Origin: JAHRAW01 sp965212085
Lineage (GTDB): Bacteria; Pseudomonadota; Gammaproteobacteria; Arenicellales; Poriferihabitantaceae
Reading direction: 5' to 3'
NCBI GenBank assembly: GCA_965212085.1
Contig: OZ243042.1
Location: 62,001-126,000, forward strand
DNA: 64,000 nucleotides
In this document: positions 26,016 through 34,336 of the stretch, piece by piece
Position numbering within the stretch: the first letter of the stretch is position 1
Layout of the letters: every line of letters starts with the position of its first letter
Position numbers and translations under genes: made by a program
Notes under the pieces: model-generated
Told to the model about the DNA's origin: nothing
The model's input: only the letters and a program-made list of their open reading frames with translations
The model's database searches: none

Positions 26016-27482
26016 ATGAGAAAAAAAGTGACGCGCTTGGGAGAAAATGCTTTTATCGAAGAGTTGGAAAATTTTTTGCCCGTAGATACCGAACGTGAAG
26101 AGAAAACACTACACAAACAAGGACAAACAAACGGACGAGGAAATTCCCCGGACTCACAGGCATCGCTAGCGGATGCTGTAGAGCGGGAAATTATTGGGAA
26201 AATAGCTCAGACAGCACAGCAAACCCGAGACGCATTAAACCAACATTTCGTCGGTTTTTTTGACCGCTTGCTCCCAATTGTGAAAACCTGGGACCCTATG
26301 GCGTTGATAAATGGAATCCAGGATCTACCAAATAGAGTGGTGGCTAATCTGGATAGTACGCTCCGTAAGTTTAAAATCGATTCCGCCATTAGGGGGCCAG
26401 AATGGCGAGGCGCGAAGGATAACTATGAAAAATTTCGAAAAGATAATCTTTTGATTCGCCCACCTGATTATGATACGCGAAAATCAATTTCGTTCTGGTT
26501 TGTTTCCTTAATTGCAGTAGAAGCAGCTTTGAATGCATCCTTACTTTGGGAACTCACGGGTATTTTAACAGCACTTTGGCAGACGATTCTTATTACTTCG
26601 GTTAATGTATTGTTGGGCGCAAGTTTAGTTGGATTGTTTTTGCGTTACAAAAATCATGTATCGAAAAATCTCCGCTGGCTAACTGTGATTTGTGTACCCG
26701 TTAGTTTGATGATTCTGGCATTCAATTTCGGTGTCGGGCATTATCGTGACGCACTTGTCGAAGCCAAAGTGCAATCAGCGAAATTCCTGGTATCTCAAGA
26801 GTGGGATGATGCCAACACCGAATCTCTTGACATTAGCTTTATTAACTACGCTCAAAGAGCCATGGAGAGAATCACGGATTCTCCTTTGGGAATTAGTTCT
26901 GTGTTGTCTGTTCTGCTGATTATCGTCGGAATCGGCTTTTTCCTTCTCGCTACTTACAAATGGTATTCAATACTCGACTCTTACCCCGGCTACCGAAAAC
27001 TTGCTTTATTACTGAAAAAAACACACAAAAATTATGAAAAACTGGTAGAAACCACTCGCACTGAATTGAATAGTGAAATTAAAGGTGCTGAGGATCGCAC
27101 TTCCGATGAGCGTACCAAAGTAATCAATATGCGTACTGAACACGCCGACTTGCTTAATCGCGCCAAAGCCTTGAAAGAAGGTTACGCCAAGTGGATCGTA
27201 GTACTCGGAAAAAAACAAAGTCACCTTTTGGAAATATACCGGGACAGCAACCGGCAAGCTCGAAGCGAACCCGCTCCGAACCATTTCAACAGTGAAGTAC
27301 TTATTGATGATTCTCTCATTGATCCACCGCAATTTAGTCCGCCGGAACCAGGCGATATGGAAAAAGTAATAGAAGCGGTAGGGTCGGCAGAGAGTAGAAT
27401 CAAAGAAATCGCCGATAAAATATGGCAGGAATTTAACCAGCTTTCGGATATGAATCCAAATCAAACGAATCATGGCACATAG
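26016..27482 (+). CDS. Four-helix membrane protein with soluble flanks, unknown family
   Basis: 488 residues with a good ribosome-binding site (AAGGAG, nine bases before ATG). An N-terminal soluble part (1 to about 155) is followed by three hydrophobic segments (about 158-176, 184-207, 218-237). After a periplasmic or cytoplasmic loop of about 65 residues comes a fourth hydrophobic segment (about 303-324, SVLLIIVGIGFFLLATY). A charged coiled-coil-like tail then runs to the end. I do not recognise the family. It is the first gene of a tightly packed set (3 bp to the next gene) with MotA-like and single-pass partners, so it is likely a membrane component of the same complex. Confidence 0.75.
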   Translation: MRKKVTRLGENAFIEELENFLPVDTEREEKTLHKQGQTNGRGNSPDSQASLADAVEREIIGKIAQTAQQTRDALNQHFVGFFDRLLPIVKTWDPMALINGIQDLPNRVVANLDSTLRKFKIDSAIRGPEWRGAKDNYEKFRKDNLLIRPPDYDTRKSISFWFVSLIAVEAALNASLLWELTGILTALWQTILITSVNVLLGASLVGLFLRYKNHVSKNLRWLTVICVPVSLMILAFNFGVGHYRDALVEAKVQSAKFLVSQEWDDANTESLDISFINYAQRAMERITDSPLGISSVLSVLLIIVGIGFFLLATYKWYSILDSYPGYRKLALLLKKTHKNYEKLVETTRTELNSEIKGAEDRTSDERTKVINMRTEHADLLNRAKALKEGYAKWIVVLGKKQSHLLEIYRDSNRQARSEPAPNHFNSEVLIDDSLIDPPQFSPPEPGDMEKVIEAVGSAESRIKEIADKIWQEFNQLSDMNPNQTNHGT

Positions 27483-27485
27483 TTC

Positions 27486-28259
27486 ATGATTACATACAAT
27501 CACCGATGGATACTCCTTGGCGCCTTGATCATGATCTTGCCGTCAAGTGGTGTTTATGCCGCCGAAAAACTGAATTTACGAACTCTTTGCCCGGCAAATG
27601 GAAACAAAGGGCAAACTATTTTGTTGATCGATACAACCGACCCATTAACCCCGGTTGCTCAAGAGCGGCTGAAACAACTACTCACAGGGATCGGAGACTC
27701 TGAAAATGCTCATTACCTGGAACCCGCTCACGAGCTTTTTGCCTATCACCTTACTCCTCTAATTGCGGATATGGAAAAGCCCATTCTCCGGGTTTGCAAT
27801 CCGGGTAATCCCAAAGACATCAACCCATTGATTGATAGCAAAGTTGAGGCCACACTGCGGTGGCGAATTTTCAAGCGAAAAATACGAAGCATATTTCCAT
27901 CCACGCCAGCCGCCGGAGAACAATCGCCATTATTGGAAGCTATTGCACTGGTGACCGCCCGGCATGTACCCAGCCTCGGCGTAGTAGATCAACGTAAACC
28001 GACCCGCCTGATTTTATTTTCCGATATGCTTCAGAATTCCAAGTATTTATCTCATTACAAATCCCTGCCAACGCCAAAGGTATTCGAAAAATTGACTGGT
28101 TACGTTGAAATGAGCAGTAATCTCAAAGGCGTGGATGTTTGGCTTTTCTATGTGCGCCGAACTCGCGATAAAAATATACAAACACCGGAACACTATGATT
28201 GGTGGACAAAGGTAATAGATCTTTTTGCTGGCCGCCTGATGGAACAGACCCCCCTATGA
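27486..28259 (+). CDS. Periplasmic von Willebrand A-like protein
   Basis: 257 residues, signal peptide 1 to about 26 (cleavage near VYAAE). The mature part looks like a VWA/Rossmann fold. A first strand ends in an acidic loop (ILLIDTTDPLT, in place of the MIDAS DxSxS), and a later strand is LILFSDMLQNS, with the conserved Ser-Asp of such folds. Two Cys residues flank the first strand-helix region. The metal site is therefore atypical. It starts 4 bp after the previous stop and its TGA overlaps the ATG of the next gene (ATGA), so translation is coupled. It could sense or bind a periplasmic ligand for the membrane complex. Confidence 0.7.
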   Translation: MITYNHRWILLGALIMILPSSGVYAAEKLNLRTLCPANGNKGQTILLIDTTDPLTPVAQERLKQLLTGIGDSENAHYLEPAHELFAYHLTPLIADMEKPILRVCNPGNPKDINPLIDSKVEATLRWRIFKRKIRSIFPSTPAAGEQSPLLEAIALVTARHVPSLGVVDQRKPTRLILFSDMLQNSKYLSHYKSLPTPKVFEKLTGYVEMSSNLKGVDVWLFYVRRTRDKNIQTPEHYDWWTKVIDLFAGRLMEQTPL

Positions 28260-29473
28260 ACAGCCTCTTCGGAAAATATCTTTTTTCGGCACTGTTGGCG
28301 ATTGCTGTAGGGCTATCATATGTAGTCCGTGCATCGTTCGACAACTCATTGCATGGGTCAATCGCTGCCATAATAATCTCCCTTATCTGTTTGTCCATGT
28401 ATGCTGTTGTCGCTTGGCGAAGCACTGCTCTGTCGCACAACCCTGACAACCTGTACTATATGGGATTGCTATTCACTCTGGCTTCGCTAATCTATTCCCT
28501 CATTACTTTATTTCTGCTCGATAGCAATGAAACTAATATAAACGAAAGAACTTATAATCTAATAGGAAGCTTTGGTATTGCGCTTATCTCCACCTTTGCT
28601 GGTATTTTGTATAGAATTTTGCTGTTGCAAAAATTTGATTCGGCTGAGCAAACCAGCGGACAAGGGACTTCACTACACCAAGGCCCGCCCCCAGCCGAAC
28701 AACCAAAACCTTTCCCGCATGTGGATCTGGCCGAAGCCGCTTTCAAACTTCGCATGGAACTGACGCAGACGATCGCAGATATGAGTGTATTTCGAAAAAC
28801 CATTATTCAGGCAGCCAGCGAAACGGTGCAGGATACGGATAAAGCCCGCATTACGATGTTTCAACAAACGGAGAAAGCAACAAACGAACAAACCAAAATT
28901 CTTTCGACGTTGGCTACCACGATGGTTAACGAACTCACCACAAAGATTAACAAAGTTGCTGATTCGATCGCAAATGTGCAAAAACCACTGGATGAATTGG
29001 TTACTCAACAGACTCAACAAATACAACATTCCACCACTTTGGCAGAACAAAGTGCCGGCAAACTGGAGCACAGTATCCACAACTCATCGGAAAAAATTAT
29101 CAATAGCGGAGAAAAAATGGAAACTGTTTTTAATTCTGTGCTGCAATCCTTGCAAAATATTGTGCTAAATCTGGAATCAACGGGAAAAAGCATTAGCACT
29201 CTTTCTTCTGATATTCAGCGTTCGATGTCGTTATTTAGCAGTGTTGAGGGTGAAATTGAGCAAGCCACAAAAAATTTGACCACGGCTAGCAGATCATTTT
29301 CCGAGTCCATTTCCCAGGCCGCTGAAGTTACACCAAAATACACCCAACAATTTGAGCAATTAATAACGACATTACGGCAGGAAGCGGAACAATGGCAATC
29401 GATGACGCAAGATGTACGGACATCTCTGGTACAAGCGGTAAAAAAACTTACTGATGTCGTGAAGGCCGGTTAA
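28256..29473 (+). CDS. MotA/ZorA-like membrane protein with long coiled-coil tail
   Basis: 405 residues from the overlapping ATG at 28256. Four hydrophobic helices lie at about 8-25, 36-54, 66-86 and 101-122; the last (IGSFGIALISTFAGILYRIL) has the small-residue and Ser/Thr pattern of MotA/TolQ/ExbB channel helices. Residues about 165-405 are a continuous heptad-rich helix region (long runs with Thr/Ser/Gln), like the cytoplasmic tail of ZorA. It is predicted to be the pentameric channel subunit of a proton-driven inner-membrane motor, with the single-pass protein at 29479 as stator-type partner. The similarity is architectural; I cannot confirm a family match. Confidence 0.65.
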   Translation: MNSLFGKYLFSALLAIAVGLSYVVRASFDNSLHGSIAAIIISLICLSMYAVVAWRSTALSHNPDNLYYMGLLFTLASLIYSLITLFLLDSNETNINERTYNLIGSFGIALISTFAGILYRILLLQKFDSAEQTSGQGTSLHQGPPPAEQPKPFPHVDLAEAAFKLRMELTQTIADMSVFRKTIIQAASETVQDTDKARITMFQQTEKATNEQTKILSTLATTMVNELTTKINKVADSIANVQKPLDELVTQQTQQIQHSTTLAEQSAGKLEHSIHNSSEKIINSGEKMETVFNSVLQSLQNIVLNLESTGKSISTLSSDIQRSMSLFSSVEGEIEQATKNLTTASRSFSESISQAAEVTPKYTQQFEQLITTLRQEAEQWQSMTQDVRTSLVQAVKKLTDVVKAG

Positions 29474-29478
29474 CCACG

Positions 29479-30411
29479 ATGACGGAATATACATCGGCGA
29501 CCTATCGGCGAGGATTGACTCTTGGCTTGACAATGGCGGAAATTTTCATTTTGATTCTGTTTCTTTTACTCCTGCTACTTTTGGCTTACAAAGTTGAAAC
29601 CGAGAAAGAAATCAAAAAAACAAAAGAAGAATTGACAGCAGTAACGCAAGAACGCGATGTTATGGCCATCCAAACGCCCGACAAGATAGAAAAACTTATA
29701 CGCCAAAAACAATCTGCGGATAAAGCTCGTGAATATGCTGAAAACCAAGAAAAAATAAGCACGGCTTTACTGAAAACAAAAGAAGAAGAACTTATACAAA
29801 CCCAGAAAGACTTGGCAACAGCAAAAGACGAACGCGATCAAATCAAAGATCAACTGGAAAAAAGTAAAGACAAAAAACCTCAGCATCTAACTGAACTACA
29901 AGCAGCCAAACAGGAAATTGAAAAGCTTAAAGATGAGATAGTAGCTATCACAAAAGGCGTTGACCCTCCTTGCTGGTATGAGGAGGTTACTCGACAAGGA
30001 AAACGCCACGAAAAACCTCATTACCTGCTAGATATAGCGGTACACGACGAATATCTGTATATAAGAGTGAACAAAGACATACCGTTACCAGGAAGAGCCA
30101 TTGATGAAAGCGGACCTGCATTAACGAGTTATGAGGAAGAATATGCAAAACTGCCACTTGCCTCATTGCCATTAGCAACGGTCAAAAAAATTACGCTTGA
30201 AGAGTTTGAAGAAATTGCTAAACCGATAAAGGATATGGGGAAAAACCAGCAAATACGAGACTACGCCTGTGTGTTCTACGTAAAGATTTGGGATTTCACC
30301 TCCGCAACAGCAAAAGAACGCTGGAAACGAGCACGAGGAAAAATAGAGAAATTCTTTTATCCTCTACTGATACGTGATGACTCGTGGGAACAAACTATTG
30401 CGCCCAATTAA
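29479..30411 (+). CDS. Single-pass coiled-coil partner of the MotA-like protein
   Basis: 310 residues: a short cytoplasmic N-terminus, one membrane helix (about 20-38, with an acidic residue at its start in MAEIFILIL), a charged coiled coil (about 40-160) and a C-terminal globular part (about 168-310). The topology is that of MotB/ExbD/ZorB stator proteins, and the Glu could be the proton-carrying residue, normally Asp. There is no visible OmpA-like peptidoglycan-binding motif, so the C-terminal part may be a new ligand- or wall-binding module. It starts 5 bp after the previous stop and is the last clear gene of the set. Confidence 0.65.
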   Translation: MTEYTSATYRRGLTLGLTMAEIFILILFLLLLLLLAYKVETEKEIKKTKEELTAVTQERDVMAIQTPDKIEKLIRQKQSADKAREYAENQEKISTALLKTKEEELIQTQKDLATAKDERDQIKDQLEKSKDKKPQHLTELQAAKQEIEKLKDEIVAITKGVDPPCWYEEVTRQGKRHEKPHYLLDIAVHDEYLYIRVNKDIPLPGRAIDESGPALTSYEEEYAKLPLASLPLATVKKITLEEFEEIAKPIKDMGKNQQIRDYACVFYVKIWDFTSATAKERWKRARGKIEKFFYPLLIRDDSWEQTIAPN

Positions 30412-30611
30412 ACAAACCACGCGATCAGCCCCCGCTGACCTGGCCAGTGCGCTGGCAATATTTGAGAGAGCCGTCAACCGGAAAATATGGGGAATTAAAA
30501 CAAGGCGGTTCGCACGGCCCATTGTCAAACTCCTTAAATTTGTGTTCCTGACACTCTTATTGGTTTTACTACCCATCTAACCCGCCAGGTTTAGCCCGGC
30601 AAATGAAAAAA

Positions 30612-30687
30612 TGGTGGCCAGGGACAGAATCGAACTGCCGACACGAGGATTTTCAGTCCACTGCTCTACCGACTGAGCTACCTGGCC
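30612..30687 (-). tRNA. tRNA-Phe (GAA)
   Basis: 76 nt including encoded CCA. The acceptor stem GGCCAGG/CCTGGCC pairs fully. The D-arm reads GCTC...GAGC, the anticodon loop CTGAAAA gives GAA, and the T-loop is TTCGATT. In the anticodon stem, positions 28 and 42 are both U, a mismatch. The 3' end faces the AT-rich block at 25.0-30.4 kb. The 200 bp between this tRNA and the preceding gene hold only a doubtful 68-codon frame. Confidence 0.96.
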
Positions 30688-30764
30688 AGGTTGGGTTGGT
30701 TGCGGGGCGGGATTTTATCCCGATCGGCGGCGTTTGGGAAGTATTATCGAATGATTAAAGCCGG

Positions 30765-31685
30765 TCAACCGGCGGCGCGGTTGTGCTGGTTTTTGCGGCC
30801 TTCTTCAAGGACGAAATTGACGAACACCGAGGCGGTTTTTGAGAGTCGTTTGCCCTTGCGGTAGGCGACGTACCACTTGCGCATGATCGGGAAATGCCGG
30901 AGGTCGAGGGACACCAAGCGGCCGGCGTCTAGTTCCAGTTCGACGGTGTGCGCGGAAACCACGGCCAGGCCGAGGCCGGCTTCGACGCTTTGTTTGATGG
31001 TTTCGTTGCTGGACAACTGCACGCCGGGGGTGAGCGTTACGCCGTGTTTGTCGAACACCCGCTGCATCGCCGTGCGCGTGCCGGAGCCGGGTTCGCGCAT
31101 GACGAAGGGCTCGTTTTGGATTTCCTCGATGGGGATTTTTTGCCGGCCCGCGAGGGGATGCTGGGGGTTGGCGATGACGATCAACGGGTTTTCCATGAAC
31201 GCCCTGGCGTCCACCCCCAGCCCCGGCGGCGGCTGTCCCATCAGCACCAGGTCCGGTTCATTGGCGGCCAGCCGCTTGAGCAACTCTTCGCGGTTGGTGA
31301 CGTCGAGGCTGATGCTGACCGATTTGTACGCTTCGCAGAATCGCGACAACAAGCGCGTGGCGAAGTAGTTGACCGTCGAGGCGATGCAGATTTTGAGGGT
31401 GCCCCCTTCCACGCCTTTCAGGGCGTTGACGTCCCGTTCAATTTCCACCATCTGCGATATCATCGTGCGGCTGTGGCGGAGCATGGTGTGCCCGGCTTCG
31501 GTGAGGTGCACCTTTTTGCCCAGCAGTTCAAACAACGGCAAATCCACCATGGATTCCAACTGCTTGACCTGCATGGACACCGCCGGTTGCGTCAGGTGCA
31601 GTTCTTCCGCCGCACGGGTAAAACTCAGATGGCGGGCGACGGCTTCGAATACCTGGAGTTGGCGCATGGTGATGTGCATGGGCAT
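30765..31685 (-). CDS. CbbR-like LysR-family transcriptional regulator
   Basis: 306 residues. The N-terminal winged helix-turn-helix has the LysR signature (MRQLQVFEAVARHLSFTRAAEELHLTQPAVSMQVKQLE). A periplasmic-binding-type effector domain follows from about residue 90. The sequence is closest in feel to CbbR, which controls Calvin-cycle operons, but no cbb gene lies in the window. Three in-frame ATG codons near the start (31685, 31679, 31667) are possible. The adjacent genes are tRNA-Phe and ampD, both on the same strand, so its target is probably elsewhere. Confidence 0.85.
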   Translation of the reverse strand: MPMHITMRQLQVFEAVARHLSFTRAAEELHLTQPAVSMQVKQLESMVDLPLFELLGKKVHLTEAGHTMLRHSRTMISQMVEIERDVNALKGVEGGTLKICIASTVNYFATRLLSRFCEAYKSVSISLDVTNREELLKRLAANEPDLVLMGQPPPGLGVDARAFMENPLIVIANPQHPLAGRQKIPIEEIQNEPFVMREPGSGTRTAMQRVFDKHGVTLTPGVQLSSNETIKQSVEAGLGLAVVSAHTVELELDAGRLVSLDLRHFPIMRKWYVAYRKGKRLSKTASVFVNFVLEEGRKNQHNRAAG

Positions 31686-31803
31686 GGGGTTCGGGTGGTT
31701 CGCGGTAAATAAGGTATTCTTTATTTAGTGGTGGGGATTGTTTAGTGTACCTTATGCGTTGGCTTGGGGTGCAAGTGTTTTGCGGGGATTGGGTGATTTG
31801 TTT

Positions 31804-31847
31804 TATAGTCGCTATCGCTCCCGATTTTTCTATCGTTCGGGAATGAC
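31804..31847 (-). repeat. Partial element A overlapping the ampD 3' end
   Basis: The last 44 bp of element A, inverted (TATAGTCGCTATCGCTCCC ... TTCGGGAATGAC). The ampD stop codon TAG at 31832-31830 lies inside it. Confidence 0.85.
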
Positions 31848-32435
31848 GGCATAGGGGGCGGAAGCGGGCGCGATACTTTCGCGTAATCGCGCCCAATCGA
31901 AGCAGGGGCCGGGGTCGGTTTTTCGATCGGGGGCGATGTCGTTGTGGCCGACTATGTAATCCGGGTGGATGGCCGGGTGGGCGTTCATCAGGCATCTCAC
32001 CAGGTTGGAAAGCGAGTCGTACTGGGGCGTTTCAAACGGGTCTTCATCGCAGCCTTCCAGTTCTATCCCTAAGGAAAAATCGTTGACCTTTTCTCTGCCG
32101 CGAAAGGTTGATTGGCCGGCGTGCCAGGCGCGTTCGTGGGTGGGGACGAACTGGAGGAGTTCGCCGTCTCGTTTGATGAGGAAGTGCGCCGAGACCCGCA
32201 AGTCTCGCAGTTCGGCGAAGTACGGGTGCGCGTTGCTGTCCAGGCGGTTGGTGAAAAACTGCTCAATGAAAACGCCGCCGTACTGCCGGGGCGGGAGGCT
32301 GATGGCGTGCAACACAAGCACGTCAATTTCCGCGTCATCCGGTCGTTGGTCGCGGTTCGGTGACGCGATAAAACGCGCCGGCGCAACCAAGCCGGTTGCG
32401 CGGTCGAGTTGCAAGGGATTTGTTGCGGCGGTCAT
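31830..32435 (-). CDS. ampD: 1,6-anhydro-N-acetylmuramyl-L-alanine amidase
   Basis: 201 residues of amidase_2 type: VLVLHAISLPP at the first strand (His ligand), HFLIKRDGELLQFV, WHAGQSTFRGREKVNDFSLGIELEG, and HNDIAPDRKTDPGPCFDW with the other zinc ligands. AmpD cleaves the stem peptide from anhydro-muropeptides in the cytoplasm during wall recycling. The terminal residues (AVIPER) and the stop codon come from a partial element A copy, so the native 3' end has been replaced. The gene is followed in the same direction by the LysR gene and preceded 4 bp away by the CYTH-like gene. Confidence 0.93.
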   Translation of the reverse strand: MTAATNPLQLDRATGLVAPARFIASPNRDQRPDDAEIDVLVLHAISLPPRQYGGVFIEQFFTNRLDSNAHPYFAELRDLRVSAHFLIKRDGELLQFVPTHERAWHAGQSTFRGREKVNDFSLGIELEGCDEDPFETPQYDSLSNLVRCLMNAHPAIHPDYIVGHNDIAPDRKTDPGPCFDWARLRESIAPASAPYAVIPER

Positions 32436-32439
32436 TCCC

Positions 32440-33072
32440 TCATCCCAACTGCAAACCGATGCGGTGTTTGGTCATGGTGGACGGCGTCAGGGCGTATCGC
32501 CGGGTCAGCATCTCGCCCAGTTCAACCACCTTTGCGACGTCGCCGCGAATCAGTTCCAGTTCCAGTTCATACAACACGACCTGCCGGCTTTGTCCACGGA
32601 TGGTGCCTTTGTCGGCGGCCAGTTCAATGGCGGTTCCTTCAAACGCCAGGTTGCGGATGCTGCGCCGCATGTCCACGGTTACGCGCGCGCTCAGGGGCGC
32701 GTCTTCGGGGATGAGTTCGGTCACCTTGTCTTTGAGGGTTCCGGGGGGCAGTTGTCCGGCGTTGTCGAGTTGGCCGTTGATGTCGGCTTCGAGTTCGTGG
32801 CGGCGCGACAAACCGTTTTCGCTGTCAATGGCGCCGCCGAACTTGAACGCGGCGCGCCAGCGTTCGCCTTCAAGGCGCGCGCGCAGAGAGCAAAAATTGT
32901 CGGCGAGGACGCGGGCTTCGGTGTCGTAGTAAAAACCGAGGTAGCGCACTGCGTCGCAACCGCCGACGCCGGTGTCCAGATCGCGCACCAAATCCGATTG
33001 CAACACTTCGTCCAGCACCGCATCGTCGTTGGCCGTGAGTTTGATTTCCTGCTCGTACATACCGCCGGTCAT
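32440..33072 (-). CDS. CYTH-like protein (putative triphosphatase)
   Basis: 210 residues from 33072; starts at 33060 and 33090 are also possible. The N-terminal YEQEIKLTA has the ExExK-like start of CYTH triphosphate-tunnel enzymes, followed by YYDTEARVL and LRARLEGERWRAAFKFG, the charged strands that line the tunnel, and RRHELEADI. Members hydrolyse inorganic or thiamine triphosphate. It sits between corC-like and ampD genes in a same-strand run, 4 bp from each, so is probably co-transcribed. Confidence 0.72.
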   Translation of the reverse strand: MTGGMYEQEIKLTANDDAVLDEVLQSDLVRDLDTGVGGCDAVRYLGFYYDTEARVLADNFCSLRARLEGERWRAAFKFGGAIDSENGLSRRHELEADINGQLDNAGQLPPGTLKDKVTELIPEDAPLSARVTVDMRRSIRNLAFEGTAIELAADKGTIRGQSRQVVLYELELELIRGDVAKVVELGEMLTRRYALTPSTMTKHRIGLQLG

Positions 33073-33076
33073 ATCG

Positions 33077-34336
33077 TTAGATAGATTCAACCCGCAGCTT
33101 GACGATGGCGCGTTCGGTAACTTCTTCCACGGTGAACCGGTAGCCCATCTCCACCACGCTTTCGCCGCGTTCGGGTATGTGTCCGAGTTGCGCCATGACC
33201 AGCCCGCCGATGGTGTGGGAGACGCGGCTGTTGAGATTGATTTCCAGCACGTCGTTGACCTCGGACACCGACGAGCGCGAGTCCATCAAGTACTTCCCCT
33301 CCCCCACCTGCTCGATGACGCGCTTGCGGCGCGGCAGGTATTCGTCAAAGTCGTAGCCGACATCAATGTCGCCCACTACTTCCTCAACGATGTCTTCCAT
33401 GGTGATGATGCCGACCGCGGAACCGAACTCATCCACCACCACCGCCATGTGGTCGTCCCGCTGGCGCAGCACCGGCAGCAGTTGATCAATGGTCTGGAAC
33501 TGCAAGACATAGTGCGCCGGTTCGATGAGTGCTTCGAGTTTTTGGTTCGGCAGGGATGCGTCCAGCAGATCCCAGGTGGTCAGCGTAACGATGCCGGTGA
33601 TGTTGCTGGTGTTGCCCTTGTACACCGGCAGCCGGTTGTAGCCCTTGCGGCGCACCGTGGCGATCACGCGCAGGATGCTGTTGTTGCGGTTGATGGCGGT
33701 AACTTCGGCGATGGGGATCATCGCTTCGCCGACGGTGGTCTCGCCGAAGCGGATGACGCGGCGGATGCGGCCGCGGTCGAAGGCGTCCACCGACGAGGTG
33801 CGCTCGGCCATGTCCACCACCGCGCGGATTTGTTCGCGGGTCATGAACAGGTTCTGCTCGACCTTGCCGCCGCCGAACAGGCGCGCGCACAATCTGGCGA
33901 TCCGCGAAAAAATAAAAATGAGCGGGTAAAAGAGAAACGAAAACAACCGCAGGGGGTAGATCGCCAGCGGCGCGATTTCGTCGGACTTTTGCTGGTACAC
34001 GCTTTTGGGAACGATCTCGCCGAAGATCAGCAGCAGCGGGGTCAGCGCGAGGAACGCGTAAAAGTCGCCGCTGCTCCCGAACAATTCGATGAACAGGATG
34101 GTGCCCAGCGTGGTCAGCGACACGGTGGCGATGTTGGAGCCCACCAGCGTGGTGCCGAGTAGCACGTCCGGCTCCTTGTACAACGCCAAAACTTTTTTGG
34201 CGCCGTTGTCGCCCTGGTTGGCGCGCGCGCTCAGCTTGACCTTGTCGGAGTTGACCAGCGCGATTTCCGAACCGGAGAAAAAGCCCTTGAGCAACAGCAA
34301 CAGGACGATGAGGATAATGATGCCGAGCATGGTCAT
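33077..34336 (-). CDS. CNNM/CorC-type transporter-associated CBS protein (first of pair)
   Basis: 419 residues: N-terminal DUF21/CNNM membrane region (three or four helices in 1-150, with GFFSGSEIALVNSD), a CBS-domain pair (about 200-325, with TVGEAMIPIAEVTAINR and DHMAVVVDEFGSAVGIITMEDIVEE) and a C-terminal CorC_HlyC domain (about 340-419). Such proteins are linked to magnesium/cobalt efflux or Na/Mg exchange. Its ATG overlaps the stop of the second paralogue (4 bp), so the pair is coupled. Confidence 0.87.
   Translation of the reverse strand: MTMLGIIILIVLLLLLKGFFSGSEIALVNSDKVKLSARANQGDNGAKKVLALYKEPDVLLGTTLVGSNIATVSLTTLGTILFIELFGSSGDFYAFLALTPLLLIFGEIVPKSVYQQKSDEIAPLAIYPLRLFSFLFYPLIFIFSRIARLCARLFGGGKVEQNLFMTREQIRAVVDMAERTSSVDAFDRGRIRRVIRFGETTVGEAMIPIAEVTAINRNNSILRVIATVRRKGYNRLPVYKGNTSNITGIVTLTTWDLLDASLPNQKLEALIEPAHYVLQFQTIDQLLPVLRQRDDHMAVVVDEFGSAVGIITMEDIVEEVVGDIDVGYDFDEYLPRRKRVIEQVGEGKYLMDSRSSVSEVNDVLEINLNSRVSHTIGGLVMAQLGHIPERGESVVEMGYRFTVEEVTERAIVKLRVESI

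Noticed and set aside
30374..30580. Small frame of 68 codons with a hydrophobic C-terminus after the single-pass gene
   Set aside because: It overlaps the previous gene by 38 bp in another frame, has no clear ribosome-binding site and no recognised family. A small membrane protein cannot be excluded.
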